A stretch of 34,038 nt of DNA. It comes from Granulicella sp. GTDB taxonomy: Bacteria > Acidobacteriota > Terriglobia > Terriglobales > Acidobacteriaceae. The notes beneath the pieces are model-generated. The model worked only from the letters and a program-made list of their open reading frames with translations, was not told where the DNA came from and made no database searches. Both the position numbers and the translations under genes were made by a program. Below, piece after piece: positions 15,571-23,398 of the stretch. How positions within the stretch are numbered: the first letter of the stretch is position 1; every line of letters begins with the position of its first letter. The stretch lies in contig DAHWOF010000099.1 of assembly GCA_027335345.1 (NCBI GenBank), positions 1 through 34,038 of the forward strand, written 5' to 3'.

Positions 15571-15577
15571 TAGTGTA
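15571..15577 (-). promoter_or_regulatory. Putative -10 hexamer of murQ
   Basis: CTACACT on the minus strand lies 15 nt before the chosen murQ ATG and leaves room for the GGAG ribosome site. It is the same heptamer seen before murA and the 7151 hydrolase, but here with a short leader. Confidence 0.4.
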
Positions 15578-15617
15578 GCGCATCTAGTTCGGATACGGTT
15601 CCGTTCGCCGTTTTCAT

Positions 15618-15647
15618 CGTGATCCTCCGTGATCCTCCGTGATCCTC
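15618..15647. repeat. Three perfect tandem copies of CGTGATCCTC
   Basis: The 10-bp unit is repeated at 15618-15627, 15628-15637 and 15638-15647, with a further GATC at 15651. It lies between the divergent murQ and beta-lactamase-like genes. One unit equals about one helical turn, so repeated protein contacts on one face of the DNA are possible; slippage-made repetition is the simpler alternative. Confidence 0.85.
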
Positions 15648-15823
15648 TTAGATCAGCCTGCGCCTGAAGTTGAGCTCTCGGTTGGGCAAAGGATCCGCAT
15701 TAGGGAAGAAGCTCTGCTTGTGGCGGGGAAAGCGCGCGGTAAAAGCCTCTCAATTGTTGCCCTTGCTGATACTCTGTTGGTCTACGCCTTTAAGCCTTGG
15801 ATTTCAGTGAGGTACCTGCAGCT

Positions 15824-16921
15824 ATGAGACAAATCTCCCGCTGGACTGCCCATCTTGCCGTCTCCGCTGTCGCGCTGCTCCAGCTTTCATCCAGAGTCTC
15901 CGGTCAGTCCTCGCCGACCGCTGCGTCTGCCTTGGCCGGCCCGCAGGTCGCCCTGCAGCAACGGATCCAGCAGATGATCGATGTTCGCGCAAAGGCCGGA
16001 CTTGGCCATACCGCTCTTTACGCCATTCAACTCAACACAATGAAGACCGTAGGGGTGGACTCTGACCTCCCGGTCGCCACCGCTTCGGTCATCAAGCTCA
16101 GCATTCTGTACCATGCCATGGTCGAGATTCGCCAAGGCAAGGCGCGCTGGAACGAGCCCATTGTTTTGCATCCCCACGAAGCCGTGGGCGGCTCTGGAAT
16201 CCTCACCTTTCTGGATGCCCCCGTCACCCTCACCCTCAAGGATGTCCTGACCCTGATGGTGATCGTCAGTGATAATACGGCCGCCAACCTGGCCATGGAC
16301 CGCTTTGGCATCGAAGCTGTCAATGCGCGCCTGCAGGCTCTGGGCCTTGAGCATACGCACCTTTACAAAAAGGTGATGGTTCCCGCCACGATGCCCATGC
16401 CTGCCGATCAACCCAAGTTCGGCCTGGGCAAGACCACCCCGCGAGAGATGGCCTACCTCATGGAGACCATCGGCCTCTGCCATCTTCACCAGATCGGCAC
16501 GGCCACTCACCCGGGCGATGCCCGCTTTGCCCCGGTTGACAACGCGGATCGGGCCGTCTGCTCCGTCGCTCTGAACATGCTGAAGAACCAGTTCTACCGC
16601 GAGACGATTCCTCGCTATTTGGAAGCCGTTGACACCACGGAAAACGGAACGGCGATCGCCAGCAAGACTGGTTCTCTGGATGCGGTTCGGAACGACGTCG
16701 CCATTGTGATGGGCAAGACCGGTCCGATGATTCTCTCCATCTTCACCTTTGACAATCGCGACCATGGGTGGACGGTGGACAATGAAGGTGAGATGACGAT
16801 CGCACGGCTGGCCAGGGACATTGTCACGGCATGGTCGCCTGCCGGACTCGATGGCAAATACCTCGTCCCTGGGCTGAATCTGCCAGATTCCTCCACGGAG
16901 CCCTGTCCCCCCGCGCCCTGA
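15824..16921 (+). CDS. Class A beta-lactamase-like serine hydrolase
   Basis: From the ATG at 15824 the 365-residue product has a signal peptide (MRQISRW, then a hydrophobic run to about RVSGQ). It has the class A motifs: S88-V-I-K91, S149-D-N151 and K281-T-G283. This points to a periplasmic enzyme acylated by beta-lactams or related substrates. The omega-loop motif ExxLN that carries the deacylating Glu166 is not visible: the equivalent stretch (about 182-200) reads KKVMVPATMPMPADQPKFG. The protein may therefore be a slow hydrolase, a penicillin-binding or sensor protein, or a carboxypeptidase-like enzyme. A TTG at 15797 is an alternative start but would lengthen the signal peptide. GAGGT precedes the ATG. 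The gene is divergent from murQ, linking it to wall turnover. Confidence 0.82.
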   Translation: MRQISRWTAHLAVSAVALLQLSSRVSGQSSPTAASALAGPQVALQQRIQQMIDVRAKAGLGHTALYAIQLNTMKTVGVDSDLPVATASVIKLSILYHAMVEIRQGKARWNEPIVLHPHEAVGGSGILTFLDAPVTLTLKDVLTLMVIVSDNTAANLAMDRFGIEAVNARLQALGLEHTHLYKKVMVPATMPMPADQPKFGLGKTTPREMAYLMETIGLCHLHQIGTATHPGDARFAPVDNADRAVCSVALNMLKNQFYRETIPRYLEAVDTTENGTAIASKTGSLDAVRNDVAIVMGKTGPMILSIFTFDNRDHGWTVDNEGEMTIARLARDIVTAWSPAGLDGKYLVPGLNLPDSSTEPCPPAP

Positions 16922-17018
16922 GTCCCACCATGAGTCTTGGACTTCGTCTAATCTGTATGCTTGAAGATGGCCAATCGCCCGAACTTCCAGCCGAAGAGTC
17001 CTTCCAGACGTGCCTGAA

Positions 17019-17696
17019 ATGAACTCCTTATCAACGCCAGATCCGCTCGACCCCAAACCCCGGTCTTCTCAACCCGCCAACGGCGCGGAAGCAGCCCAGC
17101 ACAGTGCGGCCCCCGTGCCTGAACAACTCGCTGGTGGCCAGGGCGCCGCCGATGGCAACGTAGCGGCTCCGCTTTCCTCCAGAAGACCCGTCCGTTCCGG
17201 TTCATGGACGCGCGACATGTTGGTCTCGCTGGCCATCTCCCTGTTCATCATTCTCTTTCTTTATCAGCCGGTGCGCGAGGAAGGCACCAGCATGCTGCCG
17301 CATCTGGAGGATCAGGACCGGCTATTCATCAACAAATTCGTCTATCACTTTGAGTCCATTCAGCGGGGAGATGTCGTCGTCTTTCTTTATCCCCGCGACC
17401 ATACCAAGAGCTACATCAAGCGGGTGATCGCGCTACCAGGCGACAGGCTCCGCATTGTGCGCGGCATAGTCTATGTCAACGGCCGCAGGCTCAAAGAGCC
17501 TTACGTTCCGGCTCGCTTCCGTGACGACCGCTCCGTGCCGGAGATGACCATTCCGAAGCACGAGTGCTGGGTGATGGGTGACCATCGCAACATCTCCAGC
17601 GACAGCCGCGACTTTGGCCCCATTTCAATCTCGCTGATCTACGGCAAGGCAGCCTTTGTTTACTGGCCGGTGGACCAGGCAGGCGTGGTCCACTAA
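17019..17696 (+). CDS. lepB: Signal peptidase I
   Basis: Type I signal peptidase cleaves signal peptides from exported proteins at the outer face of the inner membrane. The 225-residue protein has a Pro/Ala-rich cytoplasmic tail of about 60 residues, one membrane segment at about 67-83, catalytic S91 in GTSMLPH, and general-base K134 in SYIKRVIALPGD. The box MGDHRNISSDSRDFGPI follows. Only one membrane segment precedes the Ser, as in the Bacillus-like type. A GTG at 17010 is an alternative start three codons upstream, and neither has a good Shine-Dalgarno site. It lies 97 nt after the beta-lactamase-like gene and converges on tpiA. Confidence 0.94.
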   Translation: MNSLSTPDPLDPKPRSSQPANGAEAAQHSAAPVPEQLAGGQGAADGNVAAPLSSRRPVRSGSWTRDMLVSLAISLFIILFLYQPVREEGTSMLPHLEDQDRLFINKFVYHFESIQRGDVVVFLYPRDHTKSYIKRVIALPGDRLRIVRGIVYVNGRRLKEPYVPARFRDDRSVPEMTIPKHECWVMGDHRNISSDSRDFGPISISLIYGKAAFVYWPVDQAGVVH

Positions 17697-17853
17697 AGCC
17701 TTTCCGTGCAGGTGTTACCCGATGCTGCGACCGTTTTGGGCGTCTGCTCCACCGAAGACGCTGCGGCAAGCCTGCTTCGGGAAACTCCTCCACACGGGGA
17801 TTCCGGAGGCGAGCCGCTGGCAGGAATCGCCGCGGAACTCGCAGGCGGCTCCG

Positions 17854-18606
17854 CTACTCGTAGTGCACGATGCTGGCGAAGGTTGCCGGAACCAGACTCG
17901 CGCCGCCCACCAGGGCTCCATCAATCTGCTCCTGGGCCATCAACGCGCTGATGTTTTCAGGTTTGACGGACCCTCCATACAAGATGCGCGTATCCTGGGC
18001 GATTTGGGAGCCGCAACAGTGCGCCAACTCCTGACGAATCATCGCATGAGCTTCGGCGGCGATCTCCGGGGTCGCCGTGGCCCCGGTTCCAATCGCCCAG
18101 ACGGGTTCGTACGCGATCACCAGGCGCTGTGCCTCAGCAGCGGAGACATTGTGGAGCGCTGCTCGCATCTGGGTCCGCAAGACCTCTTCGGTCTGTGAGT
18201 TCTCGCGTTCGGCCAGAAGTTCACCAACACAGACGATCGGTGTCATTCCATGGCTGATCGCCGCCTTCAACTTCAGGTTTACCCGCTCAGAGGTCTCATT
18301 GAAGTACATCCGTTGTTCGGAGTGGCCAAGCAGTACATTCCGGCAGCCAATCGAGAGAAGCATCGTCGGCGACGTCTGTCCCGTATAGGCTCCCTCATTC
18401 AGCCAGTGCATATTCTGCGCCCCGGCTTGAACGTTGGTTCCGGCGACGGCTTCAATCACGGAAGCCAGAGATGTCACCGTGGGAAACAGCAGAATCTCAT
18501 CCCGGTGATGACCCTCCACCAGGGGAAGGAAGTCACTCACAAAGGCGAGCGACTCTTTAGGTGTCTTGTACATCTTCCAATTTCCGGCAATGATCGGCTT
18601 ACGCAT
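17854..18606 (-). CDS. tpiA: Triose-phosphate isomerase
   Basis: TpiA interconverts dihydroxyacetone phosphate and glyceraldehyde 3-phosphate in the cytoplasm. The 250-residue length is standard. Catalytic residues are N9 and K11 in NWKMYK, H95 in LGHSEQR and E167 in AYEPVWAIGTG; the phosphate-binding YGGSVKPEN is also present. The ribosome site GGGAGAAAG directly precedes the ATG at 18606. Pgk is encoded 223 nt upstream on the same strand. The downstream 157 nt, shared with convergent lepB, contain a 6-bp hairpin (17740-17761) without a T-tract. Confidence 0.97.
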   Translation of the reverse strand: MRKPIIAGNWKMYKTPKESLAFVSDFLPLVEGHHRDEILLFPTVTSLASVIEAVAGTNVQAGAQNMHWLNEGAYTGQTSPTMLLSIGCRNVLLGHSEQRMYFNETSERVNLKLKAAISHGMTPIVCVGELLAERENSQTEEVLRTQMRAALHNVSAAEAQRLVIAYEPVWAIGTGATATPEIAAEAHAMIRQELAHCCGSQIAQDTRILYGGSVKPENISALMAQEQIDGALVGGASLVPATFASIVHYE

Positions 18607-18829
18607 CTTTCTCCCTATTTACCTGCGAAGATCTTCTGTGCCAGTGTCATGCGACCGCTGGATCTGCTGAGTGGGCATGCTGAAGGAAGGAGCGGTGGCG
18701 CGCATGCTCCTGGAAGTGGAACGATAGGGAAGATGCCGAGCCGAGGCTGCGCGCGCGACCGGTGCGGGCAAAGCTCCCTGCACCCTTACCGCACACCACG
18801 CCGACGTCTCTTCTCTGGGCTTCATGAAC

Positions 18830-20041
18830 TTACTTGTCGGTCAGGGCAGCCACTCCGGGAAGGACTTTGCCCTCCAGGAACTCCAGGCTTGCTCCCCCGC
18901 CCGTGGAGATGTGGGTGATCTTGTCCGCAACGCCGGAGTGATGCAGTGCCGCTACAGAGTCTCCGCCGCCCACGATGGTGATCGCGTCATTGTTGCGGGC
19001 CAGGGCGTTGGCGATCGCGTTGGTGCCCTTGGCGAAGGCGGGAAGCTCGGCTACTCCCATGGGTCCGTTCCATACCACCGTAGCCGCCTCGGCAATCTCT
19101 TCGGAGAAGAGCTTCACCGTAGCCGGTCCGATGTCCAGGGCCATCCAATCTTCCGGGAAGGGTCCATCACCGCTGAACACCTGGGTCCGCGCGTCCGCGG
19201 CAAACTTGTCCGCAAGCACATGGTCCACCGGCAGCAGGAACTTCACGCCCCGCTCTGCAGCCTTGTCCATGGCCGCCTTGGCCACATTCAGCTTGTCCAT
19301 CTCCACCAAAGACTTGCCTGTGGTCTGCCCATTGGCGTTCAAGAAGGTGTAGGTCATGCCTCCGCCGATCAGCAGGGAATCCACCCGGTCCAGAAGAGCA
19401 TTGATCACTTCAATCTTGTCCGATACTTTGGCTCCGCCGATAATCGCGACAAAGGGACGGAACGGCTCGCTGACCGCTTTACCCAGGTAGTTCAGCTCCT
19501 TCTCCATGAGCATGCCGGCGGCCGATTGCGCTACAAAATGGGTGATTCCCTCGGTGGAGGCGTGGGCTCGATGGGCTGCCCCAAAGGCATCGTTCACATA
19601 CAGGTCGCACAACGCCGCAAGCTTTCTGGCAAACTCCGGATCGTTGGCCTCTTCACCGGAGTGAAAGCGCAGGTTTTCCAGCAGCAGGGTCTGCCCCGGC
19701 TCAAGATTGTTGGACATCTCCTCAGCCACAGGGCCCACGCAATCGGGAGCGAACGCCACATTCTCGTCGGCGTCCAGTACGCCATCCAGCAGCATCCGCA
19801 GCCGCGCCACTACCGGGCGCAGGCTCATCGAATCCACCTTCTTGCCCTTGGGTCTTCCCAAGTGTGCCGCCAGAATGACCTTTGCTTTGCGCCGCAGAGC
19901 ATACTCTATCGTCGGAATCGTCTCGCGAATACGGGTGTCATCCGTTATCGCGCCCTCTTTGGAGAGAGGCACATTGAAGTCCACACGAATCAAGACACGC
20001 TTGGCGGTAAGATCGAGATCGCGAATTGATAGCTTTGCCAT
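18830..20041 (-). CDS. pgk: Phosphoglycerate kinase
   Basis: Pgk transfers a phosphate from 1,3-bisphosphoglycerate to ADP. The 403-residue protein starts with the typical [11 protein letters not shown] and has AAHLGRPKG in the N-domain. The nucleotide-binding end is [13 protein letters not shown] and [15 protein letters not shown]. Transcription is likely from a promoter with TATTCT only 7 nt before the ATG, and no Shine-Dalgarno site lies between. The tpiA gene is downstream on the same strand after 223 nt and has its own ribosome site; co-transcription is possible. Gene order on this strand is gapA, ridA, pgk, tpiA. Confidence 0.97.
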   Translation of the reverse strand: MAKLSIRDLDLTAKRVLIRVDFNVPLSKEGAITDDTRIRETIPTIEYALRRKAKVILAAHLGRPKGKKVDSMSLRPVVARLRMLLDGVLDADENVAFAPDCVGPVAEEMSNNLEPGQTLLLENLRFHSGEEANDPEFARKLAALCDLYVNDAFGAAHRAHASTEGITHFVAQSAAGMLMEKELNYLGKAVSEPFRPFVAIIGGAKVSDKIEVINALLDRVDSLLIGGGMTYTFLNANGQTTGKSLVEMDKLNVAKAAMDKAAERGVKFLLPVDHVLADKFAADARTQVFSGDGPFPEDWMALDIGPATVKLFSEEIAEAATVVWNGPMGVAELPAFAKGTNAIANALARNNDAITIVGGGDSVAALHHSGVADKITHISTGGGASLEFLEGKVLPGVAALTDK

Positions 20042-20054
20042 TGGTAGAAGAATA
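20042..20054 (-). promoter_or_regulatory. Leaderless-type -10 site before pgk
   Basis: On the minus strand TATTCT occupies 20054-20049, then TCTACCA, then the ATG at 20041. No purine-rich ribosome site is present. A TTGAA-N3-TTCAA palindrome (20072-20084) lies about 20 nt upstream, near the expected -35 region, and could be an operator. Confidence 0.45.
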
Positions 20055-20071
20055 ACTGAACTTGACCGGAG

Positions 20072-20084
20072 TTGAATAGTTCAA
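20072..20084. promoter_or_regulatory. Operator-like palindrome upstream of pgk
   Basis: TTGAA (20072-20076) and TTCAA (20080-20084) form a perfect palindrome around TAG. It lies 18-30 nt upstream of the pgk -10-like hexamer, a position where a regulator could compete with polymerase. No regulator gene for it is in the window. Confidence 0.3.
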
Positions 20085-20281
20085 TTTCCTGCCGTTGCGC
20101 GGAGGCTCTGTGGCGAGAGACACGCCGGCGCCGCGCGGGATTTTGTCTTTCTCCAGTCACCTTCCTTGGCGTGCCCGCTCCGCGCCATCACTCGCCAGGG
20201 TCAGGGGCTTCTCGATGGCGGCGTGCTCAAGCCAGCCGAACGATGCAACCAGCGGCAGAACCGCGGACGGAGGCGCGTCCC

Positions 20282-20298
20282 GGAGGGATCGTCCCTCC
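20282..20298. repeat. Compact 7-bp hairpin downstream of the RidA gene
   Basis: GGAGGGA (20282-20288) pairs with TCCCTCC (20292-20298) around TCG. It lies 135 nt past the RidA stop on the minus strand. There is no T-tract, so a terminator role is only possible. Confidence 0.4.
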
Positions 20299-20432
20299 AA
20301 TGGATCTCCACCCGTCGTCACCTTCCGCTCTCGATCAGGATGCGGCCTAAACACAGCATGAAGTTCGCGCCGGCTTCCTCTCTGGCTTCCAATCGCCATC
20401 GATCCAGGCGTCGCTTCTTTTGCGATCCTTCT

Positions 20433-20804
20433 TCAAGACTCGATGACAGCTTCTGCCTCCATCTCGAGTCTCCACTTGAGATTCAGCAGCGCGGCTACCA
20501 CCATGGTCGAAGCCGGGCGAATCTCGCCGAAGACCTCACCATGGGCGCGCCTTACCTCCTCCCAGTCCTCGGCACGGGCCAGAAAGATCCGCGTCCGCAC
20601 CACATCTTCAAAGCGTGCGCCGGCCTGTGCGAGCGCCTTTCCAATCAGACTCAGCACCACGCGGGTCTGTTCAGCCGTCGACATCTCTTCGGCTCCTACC
20701 GGCCCTGTGCCGGAGACGTGCACCACCCTGCCCACTCGCGCCGCGCGCGAAAATCCAATCACCGGCTCATAAGGGGATGTTCCCGCAATATTTGTCCGTT
20801 CCAT
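20433..20804 (-). CDS. RidA/YjgF/YER057c/UK114-family protein
   Basis: The 123-residue length and the whole sequence fit the RidA family, with VVHVSGTGPVG early, the central FEDVVRTRIFL, and RPASTMVVAALLN and EMEAEAVI late. RidA proteins are trimeric cytoplasmic deaminases that hydrolyse reactive enamine/imine intermediates released by PLP enzymes. The conserved active-site Arg is probably the one in IRPAST. Assignment to RidA itself rather than another subfamily is not certain. AGAGGAAGG lies 5 nt before the ATG, a strong ribosome site. It lies 274 nt downstream of gapA, beyond a terminator, so it probably has its own promoter. Confidence 0.88.
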   Translation of the reverse strand: MERTNIAGTSPYEPVIGFSRAARVGRVVHVSGTGPVGAEEMSTAEQTRVVLSLIGKALAQAGARFEDVVRTRIFLARAEDWEEVRRAHGEVFGEIRPASTMVVAALLNLKWRLEMEAEAVIES

Positions 20805-21015
20805 CTCTGCCTTCCTCTCTGGTTAGCCATGTCAGGCGCCGCATCGTCTCTCCCAAGGGCAAGAGGCTCCACGCCGCCGCATCGTTGCTTCTCTCCAGGG
20901 TACGGCGCTGCCATGCAAGATGGCGTCCTGCCTAATCTTCCACTCCTGCCAGGCTGGTTCTTGAGGGAGTGCGCGGTCATGGTTCGTCGCAGAACAGACA
21001 AGCGAGCTTTGCCAC

Positions 21016-21070
21016 AAAGAGAGAAGGGAACGGAGACCGCGGGGTCGCCGTTCCCTCCCTATCTCTTTTT
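21016..21070 (-). terminator. Intrinsic terminator after gapA
   Basis: AGGGAACGG (21025-21033) pairs with CCGTTCCCT (21048-21056), and an outer stem AAAGAGA/TCTCTTT (21016-21022, 21062-21068) extends it across a small asymmetric bulge. Read on the minus strand, the structure follows the gapA stop directly, has an A-rich left side and ends in TCTCTTT. The symmetry allows termination from the other side as well. Confidence 0.75.
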
Positions 21071-21078
21071 GCGAGTCT

Positions 21079-22083
21079 TTACAGTCCCTTTGTCTTGAGA
21101 AACAGGATCAGATCACGCACCCGGCACGAGTAGCCCCACTCGTTGTCATACCAGCTAATCACCTTGCCGGTGTTGGCGATGACCTTGGTGAGCTTGCTAT
21201 CCACGATGCTGGAGAGCGGATTGCCCCTAAAATCGACGGAGACCAACTCTTCGTCGGTATAGCCGAGGATTCCCTTCATGGCGCCCTCGCTGGCCGCTTT
21301 GAACGCTGCGTTGACGGTCTTGGTATCGATCGGCTTTTCGGTGACAAACGTAAGATCCACCACCGAGACGTTTGGCGTTGGGACGCGAACCGCAAATCCA
21401 TCCAGCTTGCCGTCCATCGCAGGGATCACCAGCTTCAGCGCCTTGGCTGCGCCTGTGGAGCTGGGAATCATGCTCATGCCGGCGGCTCTTGCGCGGCGCA
21501 GATCCTTGTGTGGCGCGTCCAGAACCACCTGATCGTTCGTGTAGCTGTGGATCGTCGTCATGATGCCGGAGGCGATCCCAAAGTTGTCGTGAATGACTTT
21601 GACCACGGGCGCCAAGCAGTTGGTGGTGCAGCTTGCGTTTGAGATCACATGGTGCTTGGCAGCGTCATACTTGTCGTCATTCACGCCCAGAACCACGGTC
21701 AGATCTTCGTTCGAGGCTGGAGCCGAGATAATCACCTTTTTGACGGTGCTGCCCAGATGTGCCTTCGCCTTGGTGGCGTCGGTAAAGAAACCGGTGGATT
21801 CCACAACGATCTCTGCGCCCACGGAAGCCCAGTCCAGCTTGGCCGGGTCGCGCTCCGCAAACACCTTGATTGCCTTGCCATCGATCAGGATCGAGTCCTC
21901 GGTCGCTGAGATGCTGTTCTTCAGATTGCCCAAAATCGAGTCGTGCTTCAGCAGATGCGCCAGCGTCGACGGTGTGGTCAGATCATTGACTGCAACAAAC
22001 TCAATGTCGGTATTGCCGAGTGCGCTGCGTAATACGTTCCGTCCAATGCGTCCGAAGCCATTGATGCCTACCTTGACTGCCAT
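21079..22083 (-). CDS. gapA: Glyceraldehyde-3-phosphate dehydrogenase
   Basis: The enzyme oxidises glyceraldehyde 3-phosphate to 1,3-bisphosphoglycerate with NAD(P). The 334-residue protein has the Rossmann motif NGFGRIGR (8-15), catalytic C152 in SNASCTTNC, and SSTGAAKAL in the phosphate site. D34 in AVNDLT sits where acidic residues favour NAD over NADP. GAGGGATT precedes the ATG, a good ribosome site. A promoter-like pair lies upstream, and a strong terminator follows the stop, so the gene is probably transcribed alone. Confidence 0.97.
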   Translation of the reverse strand: MAVKVGINGFGRIGRNVLRSALGNTDIEFVAVNDLTTPSTLAHLLKHDSILGNLKNSISATEDSILIDGKAIKVFAERDPAKLDWASVGAEIVVESTGFFTDATKAKAHLGSTVKKVIISAPASNEDLTVVLGVNDDKYDAAKHHVISNASCTTNCLAPVVKVIHDNFGIASGIMTTIHSYTNDQVVLDAPHKDLRRARAAGMSMIPSSTGAAKALKLVIPAMDGKLDGFAVRVPTPNVSVVDLTFVTEKPIDTKTVNAAFKAASEGAMKGILGYTDEELVSVDFRGNPLSSIVDSKLTKVIANTGKVISWYDNEWGYSCRVRDLILFLKTKGL

Positions 22084-22118
22084 AATCCCTCATTTCTTCA
22101 GAGTTCTTTCCATTGATC

Positions 22119-22147
22119 AAACTAACAAAGCCCACCCGCAATCGCAA
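22119..22147 (-). promoter_or_regulatory. Putative gapA promoter
   Basis: On the minus strand TTGCGA (22147-22142) and TAGTTT (22124-22119) are 17 nt apart. The predicted leader is about 30 nt and includes the GAGGG ribosome site. Confidence 0.4.
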
Positions 22148-22149
22148 AC

Positions 22150-22173
22150 TGGAGGGCGGCCTGGAGGGCGGCC
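22150..22173. repeat. Two perfect tandem copies of TGGAGGGCGGCC
   Basis: The 12-bp unit is repeated at 22150-22161 and 22162-22173, just upstream of the gapA promoter. GGCCTGG (22158-22164) can pair with CCAGGCC (22172-22178). It may be a binding site or slippage product. Confidence 0.7.
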
Positions 22174-22253
22174 AGGCCCTGACCCGCGCGGAGAGGTTGC
22201 ATCGGTTTGCACTGTTTTTGCGGCAGGGGGGCGGCTTGTGTTACAAACCAGCT

Positions 22254-23129
22254 ATGCGCGAATGGTTGCGCGATATGCTCATGAGAAGACGTTCCAAGCG
22301 TGGTCCGAACGAGTCGGAGTCCACCGGCAAGATTGGTCAGGAACTTCCTGCAAACCAACCTGCACCCCTCCAGCCTTCCTATCCAGCGCCCCTGCCTTCG
22401 GCGGTCGTGCAGACCGAGCCGGCGGAGCCCACCCCGACGCCTGAGCCTGCTCCGTCACCGCAGGCTCCATCGTCTGCGGCAGAGCCCTCCGAGCCGCGTC
22501 TGATTCACGAACTTCAGCCTGACTCCCTGGCCACTCCGCCCGCCAGTCCAGAGGCGGTTCCTTCCAGGAGCCCCCGCGGCTACGTCGTGCTCACCATTGG
22601 CCTCCCGGGTTCGGGCAAGACCACCTGGTACAAGCGTCGCGGCGTCACTCCTCTCTCCAGCGACCTGCTGCGCAATCTTCTCTTCGATGACATCACCGAG
22701 CAGCGTTATCAGGGCCTGGTCTTCAGCACGTTGCGCAGCCTGCTTCGGGCCCGCCTGATCGCCAAGATGCCATGGAACTACGTGGATGCTACCAATCTCA
22801 GTCCTCATGAGCGTCGCCAGTGGATCAAGATGGCGAAGTCCTTCGGCTATGAGGTGCATGCGGTCTTCTTTGATGTTCCCTTGGCCGTGTGCCTGGAGCG
22901 CAACTCGAAGCGCGATCGCCAGGTCACCGACGATGTCATGCACAAGATGGCCGAGCGACTCCGTCCACCGGCCTTCAAAGAGGGTTTCGACAAGATCACT
23001 GTGGTTCGAGTTAAAGGCGCCTCTCCGGCCACCAAAGCGATCGCCGAACAGGGAGGCGCGGCGCCTGCGCCTGAGTCCATTCCTGGGCCAGAGTCCGATG
23101 CAGCGTCAAGTCTCGGAGCTGAGGGCTGA
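22254..23129 (+). CDS. P-loop kinase, polynucleotide-kinase-like, with Pro-rich N-terminal region
   Basis: From the ATG at 22254 the 291-residue protein begins with a basic segment (RRRSKRG). A Pro/Glu/Ala-rich region follows at about 30-108, then an AAA-type P-loop kinase domain. Walker A is GLPGSGKTTW (116-125). LSSDLLRNLLFDD, VDATNLSPHERR, FFDVPLAVCLERN and MAERLRPPAFKEGFDKI follow in the order seen in T4-Pnkp/Cli-type kinases. The family phosphorylates 5'-OH nucleic acid ends or small molecules, and the substrate here is unknown. A GTP/ATP-driven RNA-repair role is possible, but no ligase or phosphatase is nearby. The in-frame ATG at 22113 is rejected because its first 47 codons lack family resemblance. 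No clear ribosome site precedes 22254. Confidence 0.75.
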   Translation: MREWLRDMLMRRRSKRGPNESESTGKIGQELPANQPAPLQPSYPAPLPSAVVQTEPAEPTPTPEPAPSPQAPSSAAEPSEPRLIHELQPDSLATPPASPEAVPSRSPRGYVVLTIGLPGSGKTTWYKRRGVTPLSSDLLRNLLFDDITEQRYQGLVFSTLRSLLRARLIAKMPWNYVDATNLSPHERRQWIKMAKSFGYEVHAVFFDVPLAVCLERNSKRDRQVTDDVMHKMAERLRPPAFKEGFDKITVVRVKGASPATKAIAEQGGAAPAPESIPGPESDAASSLGAEG

Positions 23130-23161
23130 GAGCTTGTTGAAAGGCAACGTTTCGGCCTTCG

Positions 23162-23398
23162 ATGAGGATGTCGACTTCCCCTATTCGGTTAAAGTCAGAA
23201 GAATCAACGAGGCTGGAACTGAGCAGGAGTCACCTTGCCGGCGCCACGGCCGCCCGCCGATGGATCCGTGCCATTGGCGCCATCGGCAACTGCGTGAAGA
23301 ACAATCTGATCGACGAAGACCCAGATACCGGTAGCGAGGCGGCTGGGCTTTGCATTCCGCTTCATCTGGTTCATGATGGAGTGGAGCGAGGTCCCTGA
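23162..23398 (+). CDS. Doubtful small ORF coupled to the DinB-like gene
   Basis: A 78-codon frame fills most of the 268-nt gap between the kinase and DinB-like genes. Its middle (about codons 30-60) has GC-rich third positions like real genes here, and its TGA overlaps the ATG of the next gene (TGATG at 23396-23400). I recognise no family, and the first half has poor codon use and no ribosome site. It is listed at low confidence because no overlapping gene explains it. Confidence 0.2.
   Translation: MRMSTSPIRLKSEESTRLELSRSHLAGATAARRWIRAIGAIGNCVKNNLIDEDPDTGSEAAGLCIPLHLVHDGVERGP

Larger units (their letters stand above)
20042..20432. other. 391-nt gene-free stretch between pgk and the RidA gene
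   Basis: No credible gene is seen; frames of 80-92 codons lack ribosome sites and family resemblance. The stretch holds the pgk promoter, the palindrome TTGAA-TAG-TTCAA (20072-20084) and a compact hairpin GGAGGGA-TCG-TCCCTCC (20282-20298). Neither hairpin is followed by a T-tract. Confidence 0.5.

Noticed and set aside
15887-17056. 389-codon minus-strand frame
   Set aside because: Antisense to the beta-lactamase-like gene, whose motifs and signal peptide are clear.
18824-20029. 401-codon plus-strand frame
   Set aside because: Almost exactly antisense to pgk. Long, but explained by GC3 bias.
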